The notes beneath the pieces were generated by a model. The model saw nothing but the letters and a program-made list of their open reading frames with translations. It ran no database searches and had not been told where the DNA came from. A stretch of DNA of 64,000 bases from positions 1-64,000 of the forward strand of contig DXYE01000001.1 of the NCBI GenBank assembly GCA_019415985.1, given 5' to 3'. Numbering within the stretch: the first letter of the stretch is position 1; each line of letters begins with the position of its first letter. The position numbers and the translations under genes are program-made. Below, in pieces: positions 7,867 to 18,103 of this stretch. Source of the stretch: Clostridiales bacterium. GTDB lineage: Bacteria; Bacillota; Clostridia; Oscillospirales; CAG-272.

Positions 7867-9708
7867 TTAAGCCGATGCATCCTCAAATTGACTGTTGTAC
7901 AGTTCTGCATAGAATCCGTTTTTCTCAAGCAATTGCTCGTGATTTCCCTGCTCCACGATATCTCCGTCTCTCATAACGAGAATTAAATCCGCGTCCCTGA
8001 TTGTGGAGAGACGATGTGCGATGACAAAGCTCGTTCTCCCGCGCATTAAGTTGTTCATCGCCTTTTGTATGCGAATTTCCGTTCTCGTGTCGACGCTCGA
8101 CGTGGCCTCATCCAGAATCAAAATCGGTTTGTTTGCCAGAATAGCCCGCGCTATGGTCAGAAGCTGCTTTTGACCGTGTGAAATGTTGCTTGCATCCTCA
8201 TTCAGTTCCATCTGATATCCATCCGGCAAAGTCTGTATAAAATGGTGTGCATAGGCTGCCCGTGCGGCCTCTATGACCTCATCGTCCGTTGCGTCCAATC
8301 TGCCGTAACGGATGTTTTCCATAATTGTACCTTTGAAAAGCCAAGTATCCTGCAGAACCATACCGAATGCTTCCCTCAGATCCTTTCTCTCAAAATCCCG
8401 GATGTCGTGTCCGTCTACACAGATGCTTCCGCCGCTTACATCGTAAAATCTCATAAGCAGCTTCACCATAGTTGTTTTACCGGCTCCGGTCGGTCCGACA
8501 ATAGCCACCATCTGCCCCGGCTTTACCTTGCAGCTGAAATCATGAATGATAATTTTATCCGGCTTATAACCAAAACGAACATGAAAGAAAGCAACCGATC
8601 CTTCAATTTTGTCTTCATGCACCGGGCTTTCTACGGTCTGTATTTCTTCCTTTTCCGCAAGGAATTCAAACACCCGCTCCGCTGCCGCCGCCATGCTCTG
8701 CAGCATGTTTGAAACCTGAGCGAGCTGCGTAATCGGCTGCGTGAAATTCCGCACATACTGTATAAATGCCTGTATATCGCCCACCTTGATACTGCCGCCT
8801 ATGGCAAGAACGCTTCCGATGACCGCCACAGCCACATAACCCAAATTTCCTACAAAATTCATAATCGGCTGCATCAGACCGGAAAAGAACTGGCTTTTCC
8901 ACGCAGATTCGTATAAAATCTCATTGGTCTCCTCAAATTCCTTTAGAGACGCTTCCTCTCGGTTGAAAACACGCACGACATTATGCCCGCTGTAAATTTC
9001 CTCTACCTGTCCGTTTACCTGTCCAAGATATTTCTGCTGCGCCTTAAAATATTTTTGACTGATTTTAACCACGACGCCCACAAGAATCGCTGAAATCGGC
9101 AAAATCAACAGAACGATCAGCGTCATCAGCGGACTAATAGTCAGCATCATGACCAGGACGCCGACGATCGTGGCAATACTCGTAATAAGCTGCGTCACAC
9201 TTTGATTCAGGCTCATCCCGAGGGTATCCACATCGTTTGTAATGCGTGACAGTACCTCGCCTACTGTACGGCTTTCAAAGTATTCGAGCGGCATTCGGTT
9301 GATCTTTTCACTGATCTCCCGCCGCATACGGTAACAGATATTCTGCGTCACGCCTGTCATAATCCAGCCTTGGATAAAATTGAAAACTGTGCTCAGGATA
9401 TAGAGGCCAAGGAGGAACAGGAGCGTTCTGCCGATCGCTTCAAAGTCGATCCCTCCGGTGCCGGAAACCTTTGCGACCAGACCTTCAAAAAGGTCGGATG
9501 TCGCCCGGCTGAGTACCTTCGGACCGTATACGTTGAACACCGTACTTCCGACCGCAAAAATCAGCACAACCAAAACAGCCATTTTATATTTTCCGATGTA
9601 ATTTAAAAGACGAAACAGCGTCCCCTTAAAATCCTTCGCCTTTTCTCCTATCATCATTCCGCCGGGACCGCCTGGACCCCGCATCGGTCTTCTGTGCTGC
9701 TCACTCAT
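7867..9708 (-). CDS. ABC exporter half-transporter (second subunit of heterodimer)
   Basis: A 613-aa protein with an N-terminal six-helix type IV exporter membrane domain (about residues 40-340) and a C-terminal nucleotide-binding domain. Walker A is GPTGAGKTT and Walker B is ILILDEATSS with the catalytic glutamate intact. The signature reads ISHGQKQL instead of the usual LSGGQ or LSQGQ. The N-terminus is glycine/proline-rich, MSEQHRRPMRGPGGPGG. It lies 5 bp after its partner, with GGAGG across the junction. Heterodimeric exporters of this MdlB/YheH-like type pump drugs or lipophilic compounds; the real substrate is unknown. Confidence 0.92.
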   Translation of the reverse strand: MSEQHRRPMRGPGGPGGMMIGEKAKDFKGTLFRLLNYIGKYKMAVLVVLIFAVGSTVFNVYGPKVLSRATSDLFEGLVAKVSGTGGIDFEAIGRTLLFLLGLYILSTVFNFIQGWIMTGVTQNICYRMRREISEKINRMPLEYFESRTVGEVLSRITNDVDTLGMSLNQSVTQLITSIATIVGVLVMMLTISPLMTLIVLLILPISAILVGVVVKISQKYFKAQQKYLGQVNGQVEEIYSGHNVVRVFNREEASLKEFEETNEILYESAWKSQFFSGLMQPIMNFVGNLGYVAVAVIGSVLAIGGSIKVGDIQAFIQYVRNFTQPITQLAQVSNMLQSMAAAAERVFEFLAEKEEIQTVESPVHEDKIEGSVAFFHVRFGYKPDKIIIHDFSCKVKPGQMVAIVGPTGAGKTTMVKLLMRFYDVSGGSICVDGHDIRDFERKDLREAFGMVLQDTWLFKGTIMENIRYGRLDATDDEVIEAARAAYAHHFIQTLPDGYQMELNEDASNISHGQKQLLTIARAILANKPILILDEATSSVDTRTEIRIQKAMNNLMRGRTSFVIAHRLSTIRDADLILVMRDGDIVEQGNHEQLLEKNGFYAELYNSQFEDASA

Positions 9709-9713
9709 ACCTC

Positions 9714-11855
9714 TTAGCCTCCCCTCATGCTGAGTTCCTTTTCACTAAGCTGACTCCGTGCGATTTCCCGGTAGGTCTCGCAGTTCTGCATAAGCTCCTC
9801 ATGTCTGCCCATACCTACGATTCTGCCATCATCCAGAACGATGATTTGATCCGCATGCAGAATGGTTGAGATTCGCTGGGCTACGATGATCACTGTTGCA
9901 TCCTTCGTTTTTGCAGCCAACGCGCGTCTAAGCTCCGTATCTGTTTTATAGTCCAGTGCAGAAAAGCTGTCGTCAAACACATAAATTTTCGGCTGTTTCG
10001 CAATAGCGCGGGCAATGGAGAGCCGTTGCTTTTGTCCGCCTGACACGTTCGTCCCCCCCTGTGCAATCGGACTGTGATATCCCTCCGGCTTTTCCGCGAT
10101 AAAGGGCGCAGCCTGCGCAATCTCTGCGGCTTCCGTCATCGCCTCATCGGTAATGTCGTCGCCGCCGAATTTTAAATTCGATGCGATGTCTCCGCTGAAC
10201 AGTATGCCTTTCTGCGGCACAAAGCCAAGCAAACTGTGCAGCTTGTGCAGCGTGAGAGAACGGATATCCACGCCGTCAATTTTTACAGCGCCTGCGCTGA
10301 CATCATACAGCCGGGGCAGCAGATGCACAAGCGTTGATTTTCCGCTGCCAGTGCTGCCGATCACCGCTGTCGTCTGACCGGGAACTGCGGTGAAGGTGAT
10401 GTGCTCAAGAACATTTTCACCCGCCCCCGGATAGGCAAAGGAAACATCCTCATACGACACAACGCCTTTCGGGGAAACTAAGCTTTCATCCTGATTATTT
10501 TCCGGATCCCGAATCACCGGCTCAGCTGAAAGCACATCGTCGATTCTGGCTGCAGCGACGTTTGCTCGCGGCAGCATGATGGAAATCATCGTCAGCATCA
10601 TGAAGGACATGACGATCTGCATGGTGTACGTGATGAACGCCATCATGTCGCCCACCTGCATATTGCCTAAATCCACGCCTTTCGCACCAAACCATACGAT
10701 CATTATGGTTATGGTGTTCATGACAAGCATCATCACCGGCATCATAAAGGTCATGACTCTGTTGGTAAACAACTGCGTCCGCATCAGATCCCGGTTGGCC
10801 ACGTCAAAGCGCTCCTCCTCATGCTTTTCCCGGCTGAATGCGCGGATAACCGGGATGCCGGTCAAAATCTCCCGGCTAACAAGATTCAGCCGGTCAACAA
10901 GCGTCTGCATTTTTTTAAACTTCGGCATTGCAATCACCATAAGCAAAATAACCACCAGAATGATCACGCCGACGGCAACTGCAATAATCCATTCCATGCC
11001 GGTTTTGGTTCCCGCTACCTTGATAACACCGCCGATGCCGAGGATAGGCGCATACATAACCATGCGCAACAGCATGACGACGACCTGCTGAACCTGCTGT
11101 ATATCGTTGGTGCTTCTTGTAATCAACGACGCGGTCGAAAAGCGGTCCATCTCCACATTGGAAAACGATATCACCTTTTTGAACACGCTGCTGCGCAGGT
11201 CTCTGCCCACACGGGCCGCCGTACGGCTGGCAAGTAGTCCTGCTGCAATAGCTACCGTCATCATCAGCACGGTCAACCCCAGCATCTTCGCGCCGGTTGA
11301 CCACAAATAATCCGTCTGCATTTTGCCGAGATCCAATCCGAGCGATTCATATTCCGCTTTCACAAAGGCGACTGCCATCTGAGATATAAGCATCTCACTG
11401 ACGCCATCCATTTCTCTGCGCATGGCCAACAGATCGTCCTTTGTCATCATGCCCGCTGCCAGTGCAGCCTCCAATGCATCAACCGACATTTCCGGCTGAC
11501 TCTGAAGCTGCGACACCAGCGCCATGGGTACGGTAAAACATTCTTCTACTCTGTCAAGCTGCTCTTTGCTCGCCTCTATCAGCACAAAAGTGTCGTCTGA
11601 GGTACCTGTCTCAGTATAAGCCTGTTCAACAATTTGGATCTCTTCCTCCGTCATGAACAGCTCAAGCGCCCGAAGCGTTTCCCGGCGGAGCTGCTCGGGA
11701 ACCGCACGCTCAATACCGCTCTGTTGAATACCAACATCCACAATATCGCTGGTGTAGGACGGTAGGGATAGATCACACATCGCCTGTATTACGAGCAGTA
11801 TTAAAATCAGAAAAACCGTCAGTTTCTCCCGTTTCAGATATCTGAAAATCCTCAC
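9714..11855 (-). CDS. ABC exporter half-transporter (first subunit, degenerate Walker B)
   Basis: A protein of about 713 aa resembling MdlA/YheI. Between the first two membrane helices lies a long extracytoplasmic insertion (about residues 50-185). The nucleotide-binding domain has Walker A GSTGSGKST and signature VSGGQKQR, but Walker B reads VFDDSFSALD, with aspartate in place of the catalytic glutamate. One degenerate ATP site is typical of heterodimeric exporters, so it should pair with the next gene. Start: GTG at 11855 has AAGGAAG 6 nt upstream; an in-frame ATG at 11873 adds six residues but lacks a ribosome binding site. Confidence 0.9.
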   Translation of the reverse strand: MRIFRYLKREKLTVFLILILLVIQAMCDLSLPSYTSDIVDVGIQQSGIERAVPEQLRRETLRALELFMTEEEIQIVEQAYTETGTSDDTFVLIEASKEQLDRVEECFTVPMALVSQLQSQPEMSVDALEAALAAGMMTKDDLLAMRREMDGVSEMLISQMAVAFVKAEYESLGLDLGKMQTDYLWSTGAKMLGLTVLMMTVAIAAGLLASRTAARVGRDLRSSVFKKVISFSNVEMDRFSTASLITRSTNDIQQVQQVVVMLLRMVMYAPILGIGGVIKVAGTKTGMEWIIAVAVGVIILVVILLMVIAMPKFKKMQTLVDRLNLVSREILTGIPVIRAFSREKHEEERFDVANRDLMRTQLFTNRVMTFMMPVMMLVMNTITIMIVWFGAKGVDLGNMQVGDMMAFITYTMQIVMSFMMLTMISIMLPRANVAAARIDDVLSAEPVIRDPENNQDESLVSPKGVVSYEDVSFAYPGAGENVLEHITFTAVPGQTTAVIGSTGSGKSTLVHLLPRLYDVSAGAVKIDGVDIRSLTLHKLHSLLGFVPQKGILFSGDIASNLKFGGDDITDEAMTEAAEIAQAAPFIAEKPEGYHSPIAQGGTNVSGGQKQRLSIARAIAKQPKIYVFDDSFSALDYKTDTELRRALAAKTKDATVIIVAQRISTILHADQIIVLDDGRIVGMGRHEELMQNCETYREIARSQLSEKELSMRGG

Positions 11856-11998
11856 AAGCGTCTTCCTTTCCATAATTTAAAGTAGCCCTCCGGCACAGAG
11901 GCATTCAAGCCAGCACCGGGCTCGCTGATATTGCATCTTTCATGTAAAGCTCAGCTTCACATTCTTTCGCTGCAATAGCATGAGTCAAAATCGCTGTC

Positions 11999-14650
11999 TT
12001 ATTCTGTACGCAGCGCCACCACAGGATCCTTGCGCGCCGCAATGCGTGAGGGAATCAAACCGGCTATAAATGTCAGCGCCATACTGATCAGCACAAGAAT
12101 CACTGCACCGCCGACCGGCAGCGCAGCAAGTCCGGAAATATCGGTAATCGCCTTAATGATCATATTAATGGGTATGATCAGGAGCAGCGTTACACCGATG
12201 CCTATCGCACCCGCCGCAAATCCGACAATCAGGGTTTCAGCGTTGAAGACACGGGCGATATCCTTCTTAGATGCGCCGATGCTACGAAGGATACCGATCT
12301 CTTTGGTCCGCTCCAGAACGGATATGTAGGTAATAATACCGATCATTATGGAGGAAACCACGAGCGAAATGGCCACAAACGCGATAAGAATATAGCTGAT
12401 AGCGTTGATAATCGTGGTGACTGAGGACATCATAAGTCCGATATAATCCGTATACTGAATCACCAGCGAATCCTCTCCGGCATCCAGTTTGCTCTGATTA
12501 TATGTGGAAATGAGCTCCGAAATGCGCTCTTTTGCCTCAAAATCTTTCGGATAGATGCTGATACTGCTTGGATTATCCAGATCCGCCACACCAAGCAGGG
12601 CGAGATTCTCCTCATAAGTAGATTCCGATTTCATTTGAGAGGCATACTGTTCAAGAACAGCCGCCCGCTCTTCCTCACTGAGTGCGGACAAATAGGCCTG
12701 CTCCTCCGGACTCAGGGTGCTCATGTCGAAAGGTTCATCCGTCTGGCTTGACTCGCCAAAGGGACGGCCTGTCAGAACATCCGTTTCCGGATTCGCTTTT
12801 TGCTCCTTTACGATCTCACTATCATTGACAGCCTGTATTAGATATTCCGTGAGAGCCGACGTATATCCCACACCCTCGCTTATGGCATTTGCCGCTGAAT
12901 CCTCTGACGGACGCAGAATGCCGACAACTTTAATCTCAACCGCATCCTCCAGGCACTTCCGCATGAACGCCGCGTCCTCTCTACGGTCCACCCACACGCC
13001 ATTCTGCTTTTCGTAATACGAAGTTTCCGGAACGAGCTTGAAGGTCAGCGCCAGCAGTTCGTCATATGAATACTGTACCTGCTCTGTCTCCAGCAATTCA
13101 CCGCCGTCCATGAGGCTTTGCATCATATCCGAAAGCTCGGAAACGTCCTTCAGGCCAAGCGAATACAGGGTATAGTCGCTGATTTCATTGTTTTCATTGA
13201 CAATCAGTACAACTTCATTGTACGATGTCGGCATTTTGCCGGCGATAACATCGTACTGTGAATTCAACAATGTCTCATTGCCCAGCATTTCAGCAAAAAC
13301 ATCCGTACCGGATGTCCCCATAGCCGACATACTGCCCATTTCGGATGAATCTCCCATAGCATTCCCCATGCCAATGGCATCCATGACCGGGCTGGGATTC
13401 ACCTGAATGAGGGTCTCCGTATCGCCGCGGTACAGATTCAGAGGCGAAGTATATCCATACTTGATATCGCTGACCAAGTCCTTTATTTCCGTTTCTCCGC
13501 TTTCAAGATAGGTTCTGAAAGCCTCAAGATCATTGACGCTAATCTCAGACATCATTGTATTGAGCATCTCCCCCATCATAGGATTGGAGTATACATGCTC
13601 CATGTCATGCGTCACCTCATCCCCAGCGCCCGAGATCATGGAACTGAGAAGCGAACTGACGTCGACCGTAGCCTGCTCAATGATCAAAGGATAGCTGGAC
13701 AGCGTATCCTCCTCCACACGGGATATATAGAGCTGGACGCCGCTCGACAGGGCCAGTATCAGCGCAATGCCGATGATACCGATGCTACCTGCAAAAGATG
13801 TCATGAAGGTCCTGGCCTTTTTGGTCATCAGGTTGTTTAAGCTTAGAGAACAAGCTGTCAAAAAGGACATGGACAGCTTGTTGTTTGCCTTTTCCCCTCT
13901 GCCCACGCGATTTTCTTCCTTCTCGGCCTCAAGTGCTTTATCATTTTCAGCCGGTTTTTGCTCTTCCTGACCATCAAACGGTGCGGAGTCGTCGATTACC
14001 CTGCCATCGAGAAGCCGGATAATCCGGCTCGAATACTGAGCGGCAAGCTCCGGATTGTGTGTTACCATAATAACCAGCTTTTCGCCGGCGATTTCCTTTA
14101 AAATTTCCATGATCTGAACACTGGTTTCAGAGTCCAGCGCACCTGTCGGTTCGTCAGCCAGCAGAATATCCGGATCGTTGACCAGCGCCCGCGCAATGGC
14201 GACACGCTGCATCTGCCCGCCGGACATCTGGTTCGGTTTCTTGTGGAGCTGGTCTCCAAGCCCTACACGCTTGAGCACATCTTCAGCGCGCCGGCGCCGT
14301 ACCGCCTTCGGGACACCGGACAGTGTCAGAGCCAGCTCGACGTTTGAAAGAACGCTCTGGTGCGGGATCAGATTATAGCTTTGAAAAACAAAGCCTATGG
14401 AGTGATTTCGATAGGCGTCCCAGTCCTTGTCAGAATAATCCTTTGTTGAGCGGCCGTTTATGGATAAATCTCCGCTCGTATACCGGTCCAATCCGCCGAT
14501 AATATTGAGCAGCGTGGTTTTTCCGCAGCCGGACGGTCCCAAGATCGACACGAACTCGCTTTTTCGGAATGCCATATCAACCCCGCGCAGCGCCTCGACC
14601 TTCATATCAGCGACGTGATATTCTTTTACAACGTTTTTCAGAATCAGCAT
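11999..14650 (-). CDS. MacB-type ABC transporter, ATPase fused to FtsX-like permease
   Basis: An 883-aa fusion. Residues 1-230 form an ATPase of the LolD/MacB type: Walker [10 protein letters not shown], signature [15 protein letters not shown], Walker [15 protein letters not shown] charged linker (about 231-265) leads to a first membrane helix near 280-310, a large extracytoplasmic domain of about 420 residues, and three C-terminal helices with the FtsX pattern [19 protein letters not shown]. Such proteins work as mechanotransmitters in peptide or lipoprotein export or antimicrobial-peptide resistance. The ATG at 14650 has AAGGAG 8 nt upstream. Its place between marR and the exporter pair suggests one efflux operon. 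Confidence 0.92.
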   Translation of the reverse strand: MLILKNVVKEYHVADMKVEALRGVDMAFRKSEFVSILGPSGCGKTTLLNIIGGLDRYTSGDLSINGRSTKDYSDKDWDAYRNHSIGFVFQSYNLIPHQSVLSNVELALTLSGVPKAVRRRRAEDVLKRVGLGDQLHKKPNQMSGGQMQRVAIARALVNDPDILLADEPTGALDSETSVQIMEILKEIAGEKLVIMVTHNPELAAQYSSRIIRLLDGRVIDDSAPFDGQEEQKPAENDKALEAEKEENRVGRGEKANNKLSMSFLTACSLSLNNLMTKKARTFMTSFAGSIGIIGIALILALSSGVQLYISRVEEDTLSSYPLIIEQATVDVSSLLSSMISGAGDEVTHDMEHVYSNPMMGEMLNTMMSEISVNDLEAFRTYLESGETEIKDLVSDIKYGYTSPLNLYRGDTETLIQVNPSPVMDAIGMGNAMGDSSEMGSMSAMGTSGTDVFAEMLGNETLLNSQYDVIAGKMPTSYNEVVLIVNENNEISDYTLYSLGLKDVSELSDMMQSLMDGGELLETEQVQYSYDELLALTFKLVPETSYYEKQNGVWVDRREDAAFMRKCLEDAVEIKVVGILRPSEDSAANAISEGVGYTSALTEYLIQAVNDSEIVKEQKANPETDVLTGRPFGESSQTDEPFDMSTLSPEEQAYLSALSEEERAAVLEQYASQMKSESTYEENLALLGVADLDNPSSISIYPKDFEAKERISELISTYNQSKLDAGEDSLVIQYTDYIGLMMSSVTTIINAISYILIAFVAISLVVSSIMIGIITYISVLERTKEIGILRSIGASKKDIARVFNAETLIVGFAAGAIGIGVTLLLIIPINMIIKAITDISGLAALPVGGAVILVLISMALTFIAGLIPSRIAARKDPVVALRTE

Positions 14651-14710
14651 GAACAAATCTCCTTAAATTCGATACAAAATCTCCTATTCCGAACAGAACC
14701 GAGGAACGAA

Positions 14711-15148
14711 TCAGCATTCCATGCCCAGTTCATTTTCGGAAATACTGATAATGCGATTGGTGATGCGCAGATATTCCTTTGTGTCCTCTTCCCCAAGAAG
14801 CATAAAGATACGCTGTAGTCTGCTTTGGATTGCACGGCGAGCCTCCTCCGCCTGCGCCCTCCCGTTTTGGGTGATCTTCACAAGAATTTTACGCCGGTCG
14901 GCATCGTCCATACGCCGCACAATTTTCCCCTTGTGCTCCAAACTATTCAGTGCTGCCGCAATACGCGCGCTGCTGGCCCCCATAACCGCACTCAGCTCAC
15001 TTGGCAGAATCTCTCTTCCCTGCATGGCGAGATAATTCAGAATAAACATTTCACCCTTAGCGAATTCTCCGATTTTCTGCTGCGTATGCGTCCGCATTAA
15101 AACCGGGACCCTTCTCATAAATTCATCTGCCATCGCAGCATAATCCAT
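14711..15148 (-). CDS. MarR family transcriptional regulator
   Basis: A 145-aa protein with the winged-helix MarR layout: an N-terminal dimerisation helix, helix-turn-helix around ILPSELSAVMGASSARIAAA, the wing KIVRRMDDADRRKILVKIT, and a C-terminal dimerisation helix. It is first in the operon with the three ABC genes; MarR proteins often repress adjacent efflux genes and themselves until a toxic ligand binds. AAAGGA lies 9 nt before the ATG. A promoter with a palindrome over the likely start region lies about 225 bp upstream and suggests autoregulation. Confidence 0.92.
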   Translation of the reverse strand: MDYAAMADEFMRRVPVLMRTHTQQKIGEFAKGEMFILNYLAMQGREILPSELSAVMGASSARIAAALNSLEHKGKIVRRMDDADRRKILVKITQNGRAQAEEARRAIQSRLQRIFMLLGEEDTKEYLRITNRIISISENELGMEC

Positions 15149-15359
15149 ACCATATCATCCTTTCCCCGCCCAAAAGCGGTTTTTTCCTTGTTTTCGATGA
15201 CAGTATCGAACCGAACGCAAAAAGCACATATTTTATACGAGATCCTATTATCTGAAATAAATGATTTTAAAGGATAAAATAAATTTTACTGCGCTTTGGC
15301 CGGTCGATGCATTTCGTACCCTGGAGGTCATAGAATATTCTCTTTTTTACAGACATGTG

Positions 15360-15370
15360 TTAGTAACTAA
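15360..15370. promoter_or_regulatory. Palindromic operator candidate TTAGT-A-ACTAA
   Basis: A perfect 5-1-5 palindrome starting about 12 bp downstream of the -10 box of the marR-operon promoter, with related TTAG/CTAA half-sites next to it. Small AT-rich palindromes of this kind are typical MarR sites; that the adjacent MarR binds here is inferred. Confidence 0.5.
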
Positions 15371-15381
15371 TAATGTTAGAT

Positions 15382-15410
15382 AGTTTAGCACCATTCTTAT
15401 AAGCTGTCAA
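15382..15410 (-). promoter_or_regulatory. Promoter of the marR-ABC operon
   Basis: On the minus strand, TTGACA (15410-15405), a 17-bp spacer and TAAACT (15387-15382). The leader to marR would be about 225 nt. Confidence 0.7.
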
Positions 15411-15426
15411 TGAACCTTCAATAAGT

Positions 15427-15567
15427 TCAAATATAATTTCCAGTTTCTTTAGTTGTAGCGCCTCTTTTATTCACATCTATCCAAATACGGCGTTTCCTTT
15501 TAACAGCATCTTTTAATTCCGGTCCTTTCTGTGACAAATAGATTGTGCCGCTTGCTTCGCTCTTCTC
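15427..15567 (-). pseudogene. Possible remnant of a small gene
   Basis: A stop-bounded frame of 46 codons on the minus strand with no start codon or ribosome binding site, upstream of and antisense-free with respect to the marR promoter. It ends in a protein-like, basic sequence (KRKRRIWIDVNKRGATTKE). The same frame continues beyond a TAA at 15570-15568, with several more plausible codons. I do not recognise the family. It may be the tail of a decayed gene or chance. Confidence 0.3.
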
Positions 15568-15687
15568 TTAAGCGTTCTGAATATTATAAATTTTAGCGGT
15601 TGTTTTTTTCTAAATAACCAAAACAAGCGCTGCACTTTCCATACCGGCATCCCATAGGCTGCTATCTCGAAAAGGAATATCCACCCC

Positions 15688-15716
15688 TTGACAAATACAG
15701 AAATTTATGGTACAAT
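15688..15716 (+). promoter_or_regulatory. Promoter of the tyrS T-box leader
   Basis: TTGACA (15688-15693), a 17-bp spacer and TACAAT (15711-15716), a near-consensus sigma-A promoter immediately upstream of the T-box. Confidence 0.85.
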
Positions 15717-15723
15717 GATAAAA

Positions 15724-16053
15724 ATAATTTTTAGGCAGATCTCATCTTTAAAGGCTAAAGGTAGTTCTATCCTGTGATATTATAGTATAAAAGCGATGAA
15801 GGAAACCAGTAACCGAGGTCAAGGCGCAAACAGAGAGCAACCGGAAGCTGAGAGGTGCATGCGTGAAACGGTGAATACATTCCTGAGCATCACATTGAAG
15901 CCGTGTAAACGGTGCGTAGACTGTGACGGCCTCCACCCGTTATCGTGGGGCGATATGTTTTTCATATCCAGAGGTGAACGGCGAGAGCCGTACACAAATA
16001 AAGGTGGTACCGCGGAATTCGTCCGCCCTTTTTCGAGAAGGGCGGTTTTTTTG
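15724..16053 (+). promoter_or_regulatory. T-box riboswitch, tyrosine specifier
   Basis: A T-box leader that senses uncharged tRNA. Stem I closes with GATG-A-AGGAA near 15795 pairing with TTCCT-GAG-CATC near 15880-15890. The specifier region reads GAATACA, placing the tyrosine codon UAC at 15876-15878 followed by a purine. The T-box core AGGTGGTACCGCGG lies at about 16003-16016 and pairs alternatively with the terminator. Low charged tRNA-Tyr would favour the antiterminator and tyrS expression. Confidence 0.93.
16023..16052 (+). terminator. T-box intrinsic terminator
   Basis: Hairpin CCGCCCTT/AAGGGCGG (16023-16030 and 16038-16045) followed by seven T. It is mutually exclusive with the antiterminator formed by the T-box core. 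Confidence 0.92.
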
Positions 16054-16666
16054 TTGCGTTTCGAAACACTGGGCGAATCTGCCGGTAAAAAATTCGCCAC
16101 CTCCGTCAATATATTTCAAACACTTTCTATTGTCTCCAGTATAAGGTTTGGTGGAAATGGACTCCAAGTCGTTGCTCCCTTTCCCGCGAAAAATTTCCTG
16201 CTAAATATCTAAATATATATTTAAAGAGAGAAAAACTTCCTTGGATCAAAGAAAGAGATAGCCATTTGTAAAGTAAATTTTTACACGTATTTTGGGCTGC
16301 ACAGTCTCCGGCGCCAGATAGGGGGAGGCAATACGAGCTGAGCGAAAAGCTGAAATATCGCCTTCAGCGCAGAAGCTGTGCATACATGCAAGGATAAATT
16401 CCTCTTCTAATGGACAACTCACGATCAAAGGGGCCGGATCACTCTCGGTTTCGTATTTTTAGACTCCCTTTTCTTTAGAGCAATGCAGAATCGGACGCGC
16501 TGCCACCATGATTTCAAACATATCTAGAACCATGCATTGCCCTAATGAATGAATTCTTTAAACCTTTATGCAACTGAATTATCGCAATTTAAATGAAATA
16601 AAGCAGAGAGAAAAGGCTGTAAGATATATCCATTGACGATCTCTGCAAAGGAAAGGAATGATTATC
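16054..16666 (+). other. 613-nt gene-free stretch between T-box and tyrS
   Basis: No reading frame with a ribosome binding site and no known family was seen on either strand. No second near-consensus promoter is obvious; scattered AT-rich boxes near 16200-16240 and 16560-16620 could be weak ones. T-box leaders normally end within about 100 nt of the gene. Confidence 0.6.
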
Positions 16667-17902
16667 ATGATGAAATTGTCCGATGAGCTCCAGGCACGCG
16701 GTCTGATCGCGCAAATGACTGATGAAAAAGAAATCCGAGAACTGATTGACGCCGGAAAGGCCACCTTCTATATCGGATTCGACTGTACAGCAGACAGTCT
16801 GACAGCCGGACATTTTATGGCTCTGACACTAATGAAGCGTCTGCAGCAGGCAGGCAACAGGCCGATTGCCCTGATCGGTGGCGGCACCACAATGATCGGA
16901 GATCCCTCCGGCCGAACCGACATGCGTCGGATGCTGACCAAGGAAGATATCGCACACAACGCGGAATGCTTCAGACGCCAGATGGAGCGGTTCATCGAGT
17001 TCGGAGACGGCAAGGCTATGATGCTCAACAATGCAGACTGGTTGCTGAATCTGAATTATATTGAGCTGCTTCGTGAAGTAGGCGCCTGCTTCAGTGTAAA
17101 CAACATGCTGCGCGCCGATTGTTATAAGCAGCGCATGGAAAAGGGATTGTCTTTCCTCGAGTTCAATTATATGATCATGCAGAGCTATGACTTTTACTAC
17201 ATGTTCCAGCATTACGGCTGTAACATGCAGTTCGGCGGCGACGACCAGTGGTCCAATATGCTCGGCGGTACCGAATTGATTCGGCGGAAACTGGGACAGG
17301 ATGCCTACGCCATGACTATTACGCTCCTGACCGATTCTCAGGGCAACAAGATGGGAAAGACCGCCGGCAACGCCGTTTGGCTAGATCCGAACAAAACCTC
17401 GCCCTATGACTTCTATCAATACTGGCGTAATGTAGACGATACCGACGTCATCAAATGTCTGCGTCTGCTCACCTTCCTGCCGCTGGAGGAGATCGAGAAT
17501 ATGGCAGGATGGGAGGGAAGCCAGCTCAATAAGGCCAAGGAAATTCTGGCCTTTGAACTGACCAAGCTGGTTCACGGAGATGAGGAGGCCGCAAAGGCAC
17601 AGGGCAGCGCGCGAGCCCTGTTTGAAGATGGCGGCGCCGGCAGCGCGCCGGAGGCGACGATTTGCGAGGATGATTTAATCGATGGCGCAATTGACATACT
17701 GACGCTTCTTGTCAAATCCGGCCTTGTGACCTCGAAGTCCGAGGCAAGACGCGCGGTTGAACAGGGTGGTGTTGCTGTCGACGGTAAAAAAATCTCAGAT
17801 GTCAAAACCGTTTATACACTAAAGGATTTGGCAGACAAGGGCCTGCTTCTGCGGAGAGGCAAAAAGAATTACAGAAAAGCGGTATTGGAAAAGCATTCGT
17901 AA
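16667..17902 (+). CDS. tyrS: Tyrosyl-tRNA synthetase
   Basis: A 411-aa class I synthetase that charges tRNA-Tyr. The Rossmann domain has FYIGFDCTADSLTAGHFMAL, where the HIGH motif is HFMA, and GDDQWSNMLGG. The KMSKS loop reads KMGKT. The C-terminal S4-like RNA-binding domain (about residues 345-405) contains VTSKSEARRAVEQGGVAVDG. The ATG at 16667 has AAGGA 9 nt upstream; an ATG nine bases earlier abuts the ribosome binding site. Expression should depend on the upstream tyrosine T-box. Confidence 0.96.
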   Translation: MMKLSDELQARGLIAQMTDEKEIRELIDAGKATFYIGFDCTADSLTAGHFMALTLMKRLQQAGNRPIALIGGGTTMIGDPSGRTDMRRMLTKEDIAHNAECFRRQMERFIEFGDGKAMMLNNADWLLNLNYIELLREVGACFSVNNMLRADCYKQRMEKGLSFLEFNYMIMQSYDFYYMFQHYGCNMQFGGDDQWSNMLGGTELIRRKLGQDAYAMTITLLTDSQGNKMGKTAGNAVWLDPNKTSPYDFYQYWRNVDDTDVIKCLRLLTFLPLEEIENMAGWEGSQLNKAKEILAFELTKLVHGDEEAAKAQGSARALFEDGGAGSAPEATICEDDLIDGAIDILTLLVKSGLVTSKSEARRAVEQGGVAVDGKKISDVKTVYTLKDLADKGLLLRRGKKNYRKAVLEKHS

Positions 17903-17929
17903 AATTTCCTCCTGACATCATTCACAACC

Positions 17930-17955
17930 GGCCTCTTTTTGAGGCCCCGTTTCTG
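17930..17955 (+). terminator. Terminator after tyrS
   Basis: GGCCTC-TTTTT-GAGGCC hairpin (17930-17946) followed by CCGTTTCTG, 28 nt after the tyrS stop. The T-tract is weak. Confidence 0.55.
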
Positions 17956-18103
17956 TATATTTCGTTTTTTGCCAGCCCTTACGTTGGATCAATCGAACCT
18001 TTTTACCTCTTAACAGGGAAGAACGAATATTCTATCAGCGCAGCATACAAGGATAAGGTTGTTTTATAAAATTTGCTTGAAATTCTGTAGATCAGAGAAC
18101 AGC

